DNA of 64,000 bases, from contig CAXKVR010000936.1 in the NCBI GenBank assembly GCA_964058845.1, positions 5,001-69,000 on the forward strand, in the 5' to 3' direction. This DNA is from Carex sylvatica (lineage: Eukaryota > Streptophyta > Magnoliopsida > Poales > Cyperaceae). The position numbers were made by a program, and so were the translations under genes. Below the pieces are notes generated by a model. That model did not search any database and was not told the origin of the DNA. It saw only the letters and a list, made by a program, of their open reading frames with translations. Positions 39,701-50,729 of this stretch are shown in pieces. Within the stretch, counting starts at the first letter, position 1. Each line of letters begins with the position of its first letter.

Positions 39701-40671
39701 AACTATATGAAAGACCTATCAACTCCAACACGTAAAGGCCAAGTCAGCTTTTGCTGACTTCTACCGAACAGGTACACGACACAGCCCAAAGGGAAAGAAA
39801 TAACCGTGCAACTAAAAAAGGAAGGATATATTGTGAAGGAGACTTATCTTATTGGAGAAACCGCAAGGAAGTCACGGTTGTTGGATGCGTGCAGTTTCAG
39901 GAAAGCAGCCCACTCCAAAAAGAGCTCCATCTACATAAACAAAAGTAAAGATCGTGAGATATGACCATTTGAAAAACAAAAACTATAAGAAAGACCTATC
40001 AACTCCCACAAGTAAAGGCCAAGTCAGCTTTTGCTGACTTCTACCGGACAGGTGCACGACACAGCCAAAAGGAAAAGAAACAACCGTGCAACTAAAAAAG
40101 GAAGGATATATTGTGAAGGAGACTTATCTTATAGGAGAAACCGCAAGGAAGTCACGGTTGTTGGATGCGTGCCGTTTCAGGAAAGCAGCCCACTCCAAGA
40201 AGAGCTCCATCTACATAAACAAAAGTAAAGATCGTGAGATATGACCATTTGAAAAACAAAAACTATAAGAAAGACCTATCAGCTCCAACAAGTAAAGGCC
40301 AAGTCAGCTTTTGCTGACTTCTACCGGACAGGTGCACGACACAGCCAAAAGGAAAAGAAATAACCGTGCAACTAAAAAAGGAAGGATATATTGTGAAGGA
40401 GACTTATCTTATTGGAGAAACCGCAAGGAAGTCACGGTTGTTGGATGCGTGCAGTTTCAGGAAAGCAGCCCACTCCAAAAAGAGCTCCATCTACATAAAC
40501 AAAAGTAAAGATCGTGAGATATGACCATTTGAAAAAGAAAAACTATATGAAAGACCTATCAACTCCAACACGTAAAGGCCAAGTCAGCTTTTGCTGACTT
40601 TTACCGAACAGGTACACGACACAGCCAAAAGGGAAAGAAATAACCGTGCAACTAAAAAAGTAACCGCAAGG
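29541..40671 (-). repeat. 280-bp satellite array, right half (~40 units)
   Basis: The same 280-bp unit as the left half, now reversed, for about 40 units. Units near the centre mirror the left inner units exactly in order (28060, 28340 and 28620 pair with 34348, 34068 and 33788; each pair sums to 62408). The mirroring fades beyond about 34640. Outer units belong to a different subfamily with ctacataaac and gtgccgtttcag, some organised as 560-bp dimers (37231, 37791 and 38351 share agctaaaaagaaaag and atcgcgagat). This outer subfamily resembles the detached array at 52038-54532 more than the left half. The array ends at aaaaaagtaaccgcaagg, the mirror of the left array start. Confidence 0.97.
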
Positions 40672-40807
40672 AATATGTGCAATAATCCAGAAATCATTTA
40701 TGTTTATGTTTAGTAGACATGATCCAAAAGTAAACACTAATGATGTATCCTGATAGAAATCGATCACATTCTAACTTCCTTAAATATGTGCAAGAATCCA
40801 GCAATAC

Positions 40808-40936
40808 CTTAGGAATTACAACAGTGAGCTTTGCATAAGAATCAATTAGGGAAAAGAAAATTTGCTCGTTTATGTGATTTTGCACTGCACCAAGAGCGGC
40901 TGGTTCCTTAACAAGGGAAAGAGCAACAGACAGTTT
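40808..40936 (-). pseudogene. Exon D, right-arm copy
   Basis: Mirror of 15547-15675, open for 43 codons with intact AG acceptor and GT donor on the minus strand. The penultimate codon is CCT where the left copy has CCA, a silent change. It lies downstream of the Ca2+-ATPase-like exons and points into the right half of the satellite. Confidence 0.55.
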
Positions 40937-41098
40937 CTGAAATAGATGCCAAGTAGAAAATGCATTACCACCTTAAAAAGAAAATAATTTAGTAAAAAAT
41001 ATTTACAAAGAAAAATATAGGTTATAAAATTGAAAAGTTACTGTGAGAACACGGAAGAAGCTATCGGTGATCATTTGGACATGTTATAAATATAGTTA

Positions 41099-41388
41099 CT
41101 TTGTTGCAATTCTGCTGCATCAGCACTTGTACCCTTCTCTACGTTACTCTTCAATAACTTGGACGTCCCATTTATCTGCATTTGAGCAAACATAAAAATG
41201 ACTTGTTTCTAATTTTATGTAAAGAAAAAGAAGAGAGACATGGACAATTGATAGAAAGAGAATTATACCCCTCCAAGCTGTTGAAGAGACGAAAGATTGT
41301 GCTCCCTAGATAGAGAATGTAATTCCTTTGAACTAATTGAAAACCCATCATTGCTGCTTGGATCTACTGTTCTTGACTCGACACTCAC
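41099..41388 (-). pseudogene. ACA-type Ca2+-ATPase fragment (right arm)
   Basis: Mirror of 15095-15384, with exons at 41269-41388 and 41099-41175. It has the same reading frames, the same LKSNVEKG motif and the same damaged second donor. The damage therefore predates the inverted duplication or was spread by conversion. Unlike the left copy, this one has a candidate promoter and first exon upstream (42543-42896). Confidence 0.7.
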
Positions 41389-41566
41389 CTCTTAATTCAA
41401 AAGACAATAGCAACCATGTGAGATCAACTTTTATGGAATTTCAATTGCACATTATTAAAAAACAGTACCTGCTTGGTTCATTGTTACAATATTTCAAACA
41501 TTTTTAAAATGTCAAGAGAAATGGAATAAATATAGCCAAAAAAGAAACTGGAAAGGTAACACTAAC

Positions 41567-41654
41567 CAACAGCCTCTCTTTGTCCTGCTGAGTTGTCTAT
41601 TTGAGCACAAGTTAAGGAAAATCAGTAGCTAGTGCATGTGCCAACTTCCTGCAC
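41567..41654 (-). pseudogene. Unidentified exon fragment A (right arm)
   Basis: Mirror of 14829-14916 with the same splice-like borders. It is the first exon-like segment after the candidate 5' exon at 42543, about 890 bp downstream, so it could be that transcript's second exon. Confidence 0.4.
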
Positions 41655-42185
41655 CTACAGAATTGAAAATACAAACAACTTAGGTGTACCCCAGGAACCA
41701 GACTACGGCTCAATAACTCGGCAATATAATTAATTTGTTCGGACTGAGGAAGAGTGAAACTAAATTGTTTTAAATGTAACCTCTATACTATTATTACATG
41801 CCATTATCACTGAAGTCCTTTTACATATTAGCCTATGTATTATCATTACATCCCGTTAGTGAAGTATTGTATATATTAACCTATATATTGTTGTTACATC
41901 CCTAATATGTCATTACATAGATATTTGTAATTACTAATTTGGAAGCGAAGGCAACCTCATATCTGATGTGTAAATAGTACGAAACAGAGAAGAACTTTCA
42001 GCCAAATTTTGACAATCCAGAAGTAAATAAAAAAATTAATGTGCTATGTTATATGAAAATGGCAGCTGTAGCCTGTAAGGCTAAGTGAGGAGAAAAAACT
42101 TATAGAAAGCTTGAAAAAATAAGGATACTGAAATCAAAGTTTTCTGCTGATGAGTTTTCTGTTGATGAGATATGTTATGTGCATG

Positions 42186-42370
42186 TAACGGGTAATAGCT
42201 TACCACTGATTTTGGTGCTTAATTTCATTTGTACCACTGATTTTGGTGCTTAATTTTATTTGTACCAGTGATTTTGGGTAATAGCTTACCACTGATTTTG
42301 GTGCTTAATTTCATGTAATGGGTAATAGCTTACCACTGATTTTGGTGCTTAATTTCATTTGTACCAGTGA
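42186..42370. repeat. Minisatellite, accactgattttggtgctta units
   Basis: Five copies of accactgattttgg (or accagtgattttgg), at about 42202, 42234, 42266, 42289 and 42333. They are spaced 32 or 44 bp, with the longer units including gggtaatagctt. The tract sits in the intron-like region after the candidate first exon. Confidence 0.85.
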
Positions 42371-42542
42371 GAAATCTGCCCAGCCGCAATGGACGCAGCT
42401 GTGTAATTTCCTTCTTTCTGAACCTCAAATTGGGGGAAAAGCAAGAGTTCAAAAATTTAGCACAAACTAGCAAATCTGAAAGATTTTGTAAGGACTTGCG
42501 CAGGAGAATAGAAACTACTGTTGGAATTAGGAAAAATCTTAC

Positions 42543-42860
42543 CAGGCGAGTACAGCGGGGACCACCAAAGTTGGAGGCGCGGATCTGTTCTAAACCGAGC
42601 AGCAGTTGCTGTAGGAGGAGAAGGGAGGGGGAGAAGTGGAAGAGGGGACTAAACGAATTGGAGTCGTTGTCTCCAAGGTAGAGAAGATGGAACTGAAGAA
42701 AGCGGGAGAGGGACCCCAGCGCGCGAAGACGAAAGAAAAGAAGTGGTGAGGAGAGGTGGAGGCCAAGCAACGATCGACGACGACGAACTGATCAGTGCGA
42801 CTCCTCTCTCTTCTCTCTCGCTCCTTTGAGTTAATCTCCTTTCTCTCTCCCCGTCTCTCT
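42543..42860 (-). other. Candidate untranslated first exon
   Basis: On the minus strand this is a GC-richer, CT-rich leader (gagagagagacgg, cgtcgtcgtcgatcg, then ctctcc..cttctcc) ending ctcgcctg, followed by a strong donor gtaagattttt. No ATG lies in the exon, so the 146-residue minus frame across it depends on a TTG start and is not a likely protein. CT/GA-rich leaders with a noncoding first exon are common in plant genes. Downstream on the same strand are exon fragments A, the ACA pair and D. The start is approximate. Confidence 0.45.
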
Positions 42861-42886
42861 CTCAGCTAGAAATGACAGAAATGGAA

Positions 42887-42896
42887 TGATATACAA
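42887..42896 (-). promoter_or_regulatory. Possible TATA box
   Basis: gtatatca on the minus strand, about 30 bp before the start of the CT/GA-rich leader, a normal distance for a TATA element. It is a weak match in AT-rich DNA, supported mainly by its position. Confidence 0.3.
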
Positions 42897-43512
42897 AATG
42901 CAAACCTACTATATTAGCACATTAATATTTTCTTTTCATTTTAAAAAAAAAATCTTAAAAGATAGCGATATCTCAAAAGAGAATATATGTTATAAATGAT
43001 GTGGATTCAATTTAATTCGACAGGCCGTGTAGAGCAAGTTACTTATTTCAACTCACTTTTATTTCACTAATTCGACAACTTTTATAAATTTTGTTCAGAT
43101 TTTTAAATTTCAGTAAAAAACTTCACAAATAATGTATTAAATCGGATAAAATTTTACTATTAATGACAGACACCAAAAATATTTATAGATCAAATGAATC
43201 TACTAAATTATTGTATATATTTTTATTGTTAATAATTATCATTAAATATACTTATAAATATATTCTAATAAATGATGAGTTCGTAATTTTTGTCCTGAAA
43301 ATGATATTCCTCTTCTTCTCTCTTGTGTTCAATTTTATTTTTTACGTCTTATTTAACTGATTATTTTTCATAAATCAAATAAATAAGTAGCGAAACTAAA
43401 GCATCATATATAATATATACTTTTGTAAGTTTCAAAATCTCATGTCTTTCATGCTTTATTCGTGTTTTACATTCTTTTTTTTATTTTCAAATTTTAAACA
43501 GTTGATTTGAAT

Positions 43513-44095
43513 CAGTGTTATCAGAATCGGACCGGACCACCAGTTAAATCAAAAAAATCAGAACCGGTCACTTGTCCGATTTGGTTATGTTTATAGACTG
43601 CTTAAAACCTATTTAATCGACCAAATTTTTATAAAGCCGCTGAACCAAACCGATTTAAAAATCCGGTTCAAAACAGATTTTATAAACCATGCATATTTTG
43701 CGCAATTCTCCAAATTCGTTAATTTTCCTTACATTTTCTTCCCTAACTAATATAGAAAGAACAAACAATTCGGCACTCCTTTCTCATTTCCCCTTTCATT
43801 CCCCCTCCGTGCCAATTTGCCCCTTAAATATGGAAAGAACAGACAATTTAGCTGCTGCTATTGGTATTAGATCTGTTATTTAGTATATGAGAACCTTCAT
43901 GCAAACTTTCTGAACTTATAATGTTCATTTTGTAAAATTGTCATTCTTTCTTGTAAAGGCCTAGACATAAAATTATAAGTTGTGATTGTTTTACAAAAAA
44001 TCAGTAATTGAACCGGTTGAATCACTGGTCCAACCAGTGAACTGTTGACCCGAAGTTTTATTGGATCGATGTCCAGTTTGATTATGATAACATTG
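43513..44095. mobile_element. Non-autonomous hAT element (right copy)
   Basis: Mirror of 14064-14646. Flanking octamers are atttgaat (43505-43512) and attttaat (44096-44103). Confidence 0.8.
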
Positions 44096-44711
44096 ATTTT
44101 AATGACTCGGAGTTGCTGAATAATTATGAGAAGATTTTTCAAACCTGTAATGAAAAATATATTTCCAAACCTGTGATGGAAAATCTTTACCACCGATCTG
44201 ATTTCCATCCAGATTTGGAAAATATTCTCATAATTGATAGGATTAAAATCTTTCATGCTTTATTCGTGTTTTACATTCTTAAATAGAAAAGGTAACTTCG
44301 AACCAGCGATCAATTGATGTTGAGGAAAAAAATATACTATAGAAGGAATTTGATTATTTGAACAAAATTTTACAAGTTAGACCATTCAAGAATATATATT
44401 TGATAATTTTTTTATGGGGACTTAAAAGTTTTACCCTTGGAAAATAACAATACAAATTGTGTACTTTACTTCTTTGTTTTAAAAGAAACTGGGCTTGCAA
44501 GGTAATAGAAAATACATATGCTTGTGGCTGTACAATCAACCAACAATCTTAGTTAAATTTTTTAGCATGTGATCGATGGAGGCCAAAATATTTTATTTCA
44601 ACTGTTATTCCTGAAAATATTTATCATAGATGCTTATTTTTTTAGCATATTAATTTGAAAGCTAATTGGCTCATTGTCAGTATTCGTAATTTTTAACGAA
44701 GCACTTTTCTA

Positions 44712-45119
44712 GAGTTTGGCTAATATAACATCAGTGTCATTTCAGCTTATATAACACCAACTCTAAAACCTATCAAATCGACTTCGAACAATTAATCCAA
44801 ACCGTTCAAACCGATTTACATTATGAGTGAAGCGTTTACATACAAATTTTTTTATAGTTTCGAGTTATTTTAGTATCAAATCAAGCGGTCAAAATATTGA
44901 AAAATTAATGTATTAGAATTAACTTAAAAACTCACACTTTTGACCGCTTGATTTCATACTAAAATAACTCAAAAATATAAAAATATTGTATGTAAACGCA
45001 TCACTTATAATATAAATTGGTTTGAATGGTTTGGATTAGTCGTTCGAAGTCGATTTGATAGATTTTAGAGTTGGTGTTATATAAGCTGAAATGACACTGA
45101 TGTTATATTAGCCAAACTC
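44712..45119. mobile_element. Foldback Mutator-like MITE, 408 bp (right copy)
   Basis: Mirror of 13040-13447, with 9-bp flanks acttttcta at 44703-44711 and 45120-45128. A few substitutions separate the two copies, for example gatgcgtttac in the left against gaagcgtttac in the right. Confidence 0.88.
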
Positions 45120-45183
45120 ACTTTTCTATATTACAGTTGTTTCTAGCATTGTATTATTTCTCTGAAACACTAGAGAATGGTAT

Positions 45184-45870
45184 CTTTAAAATTATATATT
45201 TTTTTAGGATATTAATAAAAATGACCGAGAATATTCTGTCCTCCAATTCTTCCAAAATGATTCAGATTCTCCATGAAAATGACCAAAAATAGCCCCCAAT
45301 CACCTGCATTTCCCTCAACATTGTTTGTTTATGATATATTTTCTTTCAAATATTGCCTATGCATGTCAAGTGGTTAACTCGAACTAATGATTTATTTCTG
45401 TTTGGGTATTTATTGGAGCAGTATATTTTTGCTATAGAAAATTTGAAAACTACTGGGACTGGATTATTAATTTGAACCCAGTGTGTCGTGAAATCTGCGG
45501 CTCCTCTCATTTTCTTTCATTTCATTCTTCCACTTGGGTTCTCATTGGGGAGAGGTCAATATGACAATTTTATTGATATTTCTGTGTAGTTGTCGGTATA
45601 GTAAATTATAAAAATCAGTTGGATCAAACTACTAGCTTAATTTTATCTATTTATTAAAAAAAATCAAATAACCTTACTGTTTTTCGACAAATTTATTTTC
45701 TAAAAATAAAAAAATTATCTGGTGCAATAGGTCCTACCAATTGCTTTTGGTATGATTCTTCAGAATAAAAAAGAAAAGAAAAGCTAATAGTTGTTACCAA
45801 TTCATTTATTTAGCACTTTTTTCCTATAGGATTTAAAGAAGGTAAAATTCTTTGGAGCCCCAATAATTAC
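45184..45870. other. AT-rich stretch beyond the inverted-repeat edge
   Basis: Unique AT-rich sequence with no gene. It starts at the right breakpoint, where sequence after gagaatggtat (ctttaaaatt) no longer matches the left flank (tgtgctaattacc on the mirror strand). Confidence 0.5.
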
Positions 45871-46331
45871 AAGGGGTAACAATGAGCTAGCTTGTCACGA
45901 GCTTGAATTTAGCTTGAACTCATTACGAGCTGATTTGTCCAAGCCACAAGCAAGCTGACTTTAGGGGTCCGAGTTGAAATCTCAGCTTAAAATCGTCATG
46001 AGCTAGCTCGCGAGCAGACGAGCTGACTCGCTGAGTCTGGCTGGATCTTGTTTTAAGAAGAAAATAAATTTTACAAATTTTTTGAACCAAGCTGAACCAA
46101 AAACTAGACAGTATAAAATGCACACAAATTCACAGATTAATGCCTAATCGAGTTAGCTCATGAGATGTCGAGCAAATTAAGCCCCAGTTTGAACTCGTTA
46201 ATTTTGAACCGAGCTAGTGAAAAAGCTGACTCGTTAACAGCTCAGTCCAGTAACAAACGAGTTGTTAACAAAGAAATCAAATACGAGTCACCATCAAGCC
46301 ATTACCTACGGGCTTTTTTTTTCCACCCCTA
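45871..46331. mobile_element. hAT-like element rich in GAGCTCG-type motifs
   Basis: The left edge is aaggggtaac and the right edge is ccacccct, giving short inverted termini (aggggt). The interior has repeated gagctagctcg, cgagctgactcg and gaactcgtta motifs, as in plant hAT elements with Ac/Ds-like ends. No target duplication could be matched. The 66-residue minus frame inside is repeat-derived. Confidence 0.5.
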
Positions 46332-48266
46332 ATCCATGATACAAACTTTGATATGTTACTCCCAATAAAATAGATTATTTGTCTTATTCTCAAAAGGAGA
46401 ATGTCTAATAAGGTTTTATTCTTCTCTCTGCTACATTATTATTTACAGAGTTTGAGGAATTAGTGTTGAACTATATATTAATTTTATATTATAGTATTTT
46501 GAACTCATTGGAGAGGTACTTGCGTATAGTTGACTTTTCACCATTGTCATGCATTTTTTTTTGTAAATAATATAAAATATCAAACTTGTTGGTTATCAAG
46601 TCGACATAACGTACTATAACCATCCTTATTATTGTAATCAATAAAAAAAATAATGAAATAAATTGTTCCGTGTTAACTTTATCATTAATTTTATCACAAA
46701 TGTCGAATGAATCAATTGCGGAAGGTCGGAACTTCTAATTTAAAAAAAGAGTATATATGATAACTCTAGAGTTAGACCTTCAAACTATAAAGGTCAAGCA
46801 TATAAATTTTTTTATACTATGGAGTTAATTTGATAATTCTATAGTATTTTCTACTAATTTATATAGAACTTATCAATAAATACAATTTTTTTAAAAAATA
46901 AACGAGGTTCAATTGACCGCATTTAGATCAAGTGTCTCCTCCTTTGCCTAGAGTGTTAATCAGAACGGCTGTTTAAATTGGCCAATTAGTCATTGGCGAC
47001 GAAATAATCATTACGGATTTTTCAAACTAACCAGTCAATTATATTTTATTATTTTTAATTAATCGTTTTGCGGTACCATATCCGTCCGATAAGCGCATAC
47101 GTTATTTACAACACTAGTGTTAATTATGAACGTTCGTCATATGATAAAATAACTCATCAACTCTTAAGAAAAAAAAAACAAGATGGGAGCAATAACACGT
47201 ATAGTTGATTAAGAAAAAAAAAATCTTAGGATTGTGACTACCTATAGGTTAAAGAGTTCGAGCAACCTCTTAAAAAAAGATTTCAAAATATCAACATTGA
47301 AACTAAATCAACACTCTTAAGTATGTTTAGTATTAGTCGTGCACCTTAATAGGATATGGAATTGGAAAGCTAATCCTCATAACAATCCAAAATGTAACTA
47401 TATATATCATCATCATCAATTTTAGTTTTAGAAAATTCCGAATGAAAAATTGTAATGGCCTCCCCACAATTTTTTTATTATGTATCCAATTAAGTCCATT
47501 ATACATTCTTAGAATTAGAAGTAAAACTAAACGATTAAAATGTACTTATTATTTTAACTTTTTGTAGGATTTTTTCCACATTAAAGATGAATAGTTTTCT
47601 CATTTAATGATCAATATATAATTTCGTCATGAAAAGGAAATTCTCTTAACGATATTTCTCACTAAATTGTTGCTTGTCAGGTTGATCAATCTTATTAATT
47701 ATATTATAATTATTGCTTCCTCGTGTTTATTTTACATTTGTTGGAAGGGAGGCTAATATGCCAAGAACAATCAATCAGTTCTTTGTCTTTAATATAAAGT
47801 AGATATATAAACCTGGTAGAAAATATAATATTATATACTTTTTAGATATTTTTATCGTACTATTGAAATAAAGAAACCAATGCGCTTTTTCATAATTCAG
47901 TATTTGAAATTGCATGACAATATGATAATATGCATATTACGAATCAGACTTGTACTTTAAATTTATATTTATATTTCCAAAATTGAAATAGTCAATTTAA
48001 GCTATTAAATATGATATCTATATTTATATATCAAATTTTACATTGTTTATAATTTCCTACCTTTTGTTTAGATAAGTAGAAAATCATCACTTTTGGATGG
48101 TCCATAATTTTTAGATCAGTTGATTTTTTATTTATCTAAAAAAATAAAATATAAAATTTGATCTCCAAGTATATTTTTATATGAAGATCATGTTTAATTG
48201 TTTTATATTGACTTTTAAAGATATAAACAACATGAGTCGATTCGTAATTTGCATATTACCTTAGCC
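46332..48266. other. AT-rich intergenic stretch, possible old SINE
   Basis: No gene. At about 47180-47280 a segment with gaatagttgattaag-like box A and gagttcgagcaacctc-like box B, followed by aaaaaaa, could be an old plus-strand SINE. The similar flanks atcaactcttaag (47156) and atcaacactcttaag (47308) could be its target duplication. This is weak. Confidence 0.35.
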
Positions 48267-49115
48267 TAGGAGTGCCAACGGGTTGGATATTACCTGTCCA
48301 AATTCGGATCCATATCCGAATTTTTGCAGATTCGGATATTTGGATACAGATAGTTGTAGATTCAAATATGAATACGGATATTTTTATGTAAATTTAGATA
48401 CGGATACGGTTTGAATTTTAGAATCGGATACGGATACGGATAATTATCCGAATCCGTATGTTTTAGTTTTCCGGATATCCGATATCTTTCTCTCTCAATT
48501 TCTCCGATACTGTGGCAAATGTGCATAGACCATTGATTCAGTGTGGGGACCACCTGCTGTTTAATCTCTTACACTTTCCTCTCGGATTTGCTGTTACCAT
48601 TCCTTTGTGGCCATTAAGCATCTCTCCTATGATCCCACCGCGTGTGCATATGTGTCCACCTCTACCCGAGGTCATCTGTGCACGAATTCAAAATTCACAA
48701 ATTCTTCAGCCAATTTGTGGAGCGCCACTACCAGACAAAAAATGTGTTTTTTTTTATAAATTTAGTTGGAACTGGGAACCATGCTTGCTTTGATCCAGAG
48801 AAAATAAAATATAACAATTTTGATTTTCAAGTTCCTAAGGATTAATTATTTAAATTTGTAATGGTATATTTTATTTAAAGTTATGGTTATATTGGTGAGT
48901 TTTAATTAATTAGATTTATATTTTGTAATGGTGTAACAAATTAATTAGATATATATTTTGAATTAGAAATTTGAATTATATCTGTATTCGTATTCGTATC
49001 AAAAAATATCTAATTTATATCCGTATCCATTTAATATCCGATTCGTATCCGTATCCGAAAAAAAAATACAAATACAGATATGGATTGAGCACTATCCAAT
49101 CCATATCCGATCTCT
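48267..49115. mobile_element. hAT-like element with (GGATAC)n subterminal repeats
   Basis: The left edge, taggagtgccaacgggttgg, resembles the 60445 family end. Degenerate ggatacggata repeats occupy 48295-48480, and the complementary tatccgtatccg repeats 48985-49110, as expected of the two ends of one element. The right terminus is not recognisable. Between them, 48500-48790 is markedly GC-richer than its surroundings and has an open frame (48512-48793, 93 codons) without recognisable homology. It may be captured host sequence. Confidence 0.5.
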
Positions 49116-49238
49116 TTGAAATTAATAGATTTCTCTCCATTAAGAAAATATAAGCTCTAACATATATATGAATATTTTTTCAATAATAATTTATTATGTA
49201 AACCATACTGAATGATTAAAATTGACGGTTTCAAATTT

Positions 49239-49358
49239 TTTTTTTTTGAAAACTTGATAGTAGCTATCAAGGTTCGTGAGGGGAAATCGAACTCTTGACC
49301 TTTAGGTACAACAACTTTAGGATATTTTCCTAGCCAATTGTGCTCCTTTCCTTTCTCC
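49239..49358 (-). mobile_element. tRNA-derived SINE
   Basis: A 120-bp body on the minus strand. The head reads aaggagcacaattggctagg, like a pol III box A, and a box-B-like gagttcgatttcc follows. The element ends in a poly(A) tract, visible as poly(T) at 49236-49247 on +. It is bracketed by a perfect 15-bp target duplication, gacggtttcaaattt, at 49224-49238 and 49359-49373. This size, structure and duplication length are typical of plant SINEs. The perfect duplication suggests a fairly young insertion. The open frame across it is fortuitous. Confidence 0.85.
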
Positions 49359-49576
49359 GACGGTTTCAAATTTCAAAACTGAAAATTGGAAGCTAAAACA
49401 CAGTTGATTGGCTTTTTTTGTTGTTGTTGCAAAACGACCTTAGTTTACCTCTTCATTTGATACTTTTTACAATTGTTATTATAATTGTTTAAATCAAAGA
49501 CTTCAAATTGTAGATGTGTTGTTACAAATAATTTTAATATGGTGTATATCCTCTAGATCCAATTACACTCTTTTTT

Positions 49577-49893
49577 AGTGACATTGGATTACATTCTATA
49601 TTTTCAAAGTCCAAACAGTCGATTCAAACCGTTCAACATGATAGATATGTTAAAATGTGCTTGCAGATAAAATTTTACATTTTTTGAATTTTTTTTTACT
49701 ATTTATTAAGATGGGTACAAAAATTCAATGGTCTGAATATAGCAATTTTGTTAAATACTTAATAAATAGTAAAAAAAAAATCCAAAAAATGTAAAATTTG
49801 ATCTGAAAACACATTTTAATATATCCATTATATTGAACAGTTTGGATCGACTATTTGAACTTTGATAATCAAGAGTGTAATTCGGTGTCACCA
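49577..49893. mobile_element. Foldback MITE, ~316 bp
   Basis: Left tagtgacattggattacatt and right gtaattcggtgtcacca are inverted. The inversion continues through cacattttaatat-type and tactatttatta/taataaatagta segments to a small loop near 49720. Long inverted repeats and a GGTGACAC-like end suggest a Mutator-type element. I could not match a target duplication. A half copy is at 12420-12540. Confidence 0.6.
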
Positions 49894-50729
49894 AAAAAAA
49901 GAAGTAATTGAATCCCTCCTCATATTAAAATTAAAATTGTTCAGATTGAAATTTGTTTGCTTATGCATAAAAAAGATATTTAAAATTTAGCTGCTAATAT
50001 TTTTGAAATTATTTGACAAATGGCAAACAATTCATAGTTGGACCAATGATTTGTTTCCCCAAATGAGCTACTAAAGCTTCATAACTTTTGTGTTTCATAC
50101 TTTAATTTGGAAGAAGAATATAAAAAGAAAAAAAAAAGTGAAAGAAATGGCAGAAACAAACAAAAATGCAAACATTATAACATGGCAAAAAAAAAACTAA
50201 AGAACAACAGTGGAAATCTATAAATTTCAGATTCCCTCAGTCGTAGGCTTGATTTAATGATATTACCGTTCAAACGGTGGTTCGAAATTCAAACGGTAAA
50301 ATAACTTAGCAGAAAGTGTAGGGTAAATGACAAAAGTTGGTAAGTTACAATTTTTTTTGTAGATTGAAAATTTGAAATTGAAGTGCTCCCTAATTATCTG
50401 GTCTAGTTGTTGATTAAGAGTAGAATCGAAGGATAGAGCGAATTTGGTGAAAAGAATCATTAATGGCGAAAGTGAAAAGTGAAGGTGTAAACACACAAAT
50501 TGAATTTCTATTTCATAAACGTTCTCATGTACATCACTTAGCCTTTTTTAGGCGATCCTAAGACAACAAGAATTATTCTAAATGAATGTTTAAATTTTAT
50601 AATGAATCTCGTGCTGACATGTCAGCGACATGTCATCAATTTCAAACAGATGTGTTATAACAATAATCTCACATCCTTGATACATGCACTTGAATGTCAC
50701 GTTCATTCCTCATTGTTGCATTAATGACA
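49894..50729. other. AT-rich intergenic stretch, no gene seen
   Basis: Purine-rich and A-rich runs near 50100-50210, and nothing else recognisable before the ASHR1-like exons. Confidence 0.5.

Larger units (their letters stand above)
41703..43378. other. 1,676-bp segment present only in the right arm
   Basis: On both sides the sequence lines up with the left arm (left: ccaga directly followed by ataaataagtag near 14770-14785). The length equals the change in mirror sum, 58159 minus 56483. No target duplication or transposon termini bracket it. It holds a candidate promoter and first exon, a minisatellite and AT-rich DNA. Because the exon has the same strand as the neighbouring exon fragments, I favour a deletion from the left arm over an insertion into the right arm. 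Confidence 0.85.
12976..45183. repeat. 32.2-kb subtelomeric inverted repeat
   Basis: The outer edges are ataccattctc at 12976 and gagaatggtat ending at 45183. From the edges inward the flanks mirror each other almost base for base: the Mutator-like element 13040-13447 with 44712-45119, the hAT element 14064-14646 with 43513-44095, and exon fragments 14829-15675 with 40808-41654. Paired coordinates sum to 58159 outside, and to 56483 inside a 1,676-bp segment found only on the right. Outside the satellite each flank has about 2.84 kb of shared sequence with only occasional substitutions. Such high identity means either recent formation or ongoing gene conversion. The interior is satellite that changes orientation at 29540. 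Confidence 0.93.

Noticed and set aside
15813..40671. CRISPR-like array
   Set aside because: There are no short repeats separated by unique spacers. Whole 280-bp units repeat, and the sequence is nuclear plant DNA.
42330..42770. 146-residue minus-strand protein
   Set aside because: It starts at TTG, not ATG, and crosses a strong splice donor at 42543. The segment fits an untranslated leader better.
41703..43378. Right-arm segment as a transposon insertion
   Set aside because: It has no terminal inverted repeats, no target duplication and no poly(A). A deletion from the left arm fits better, though not proven.
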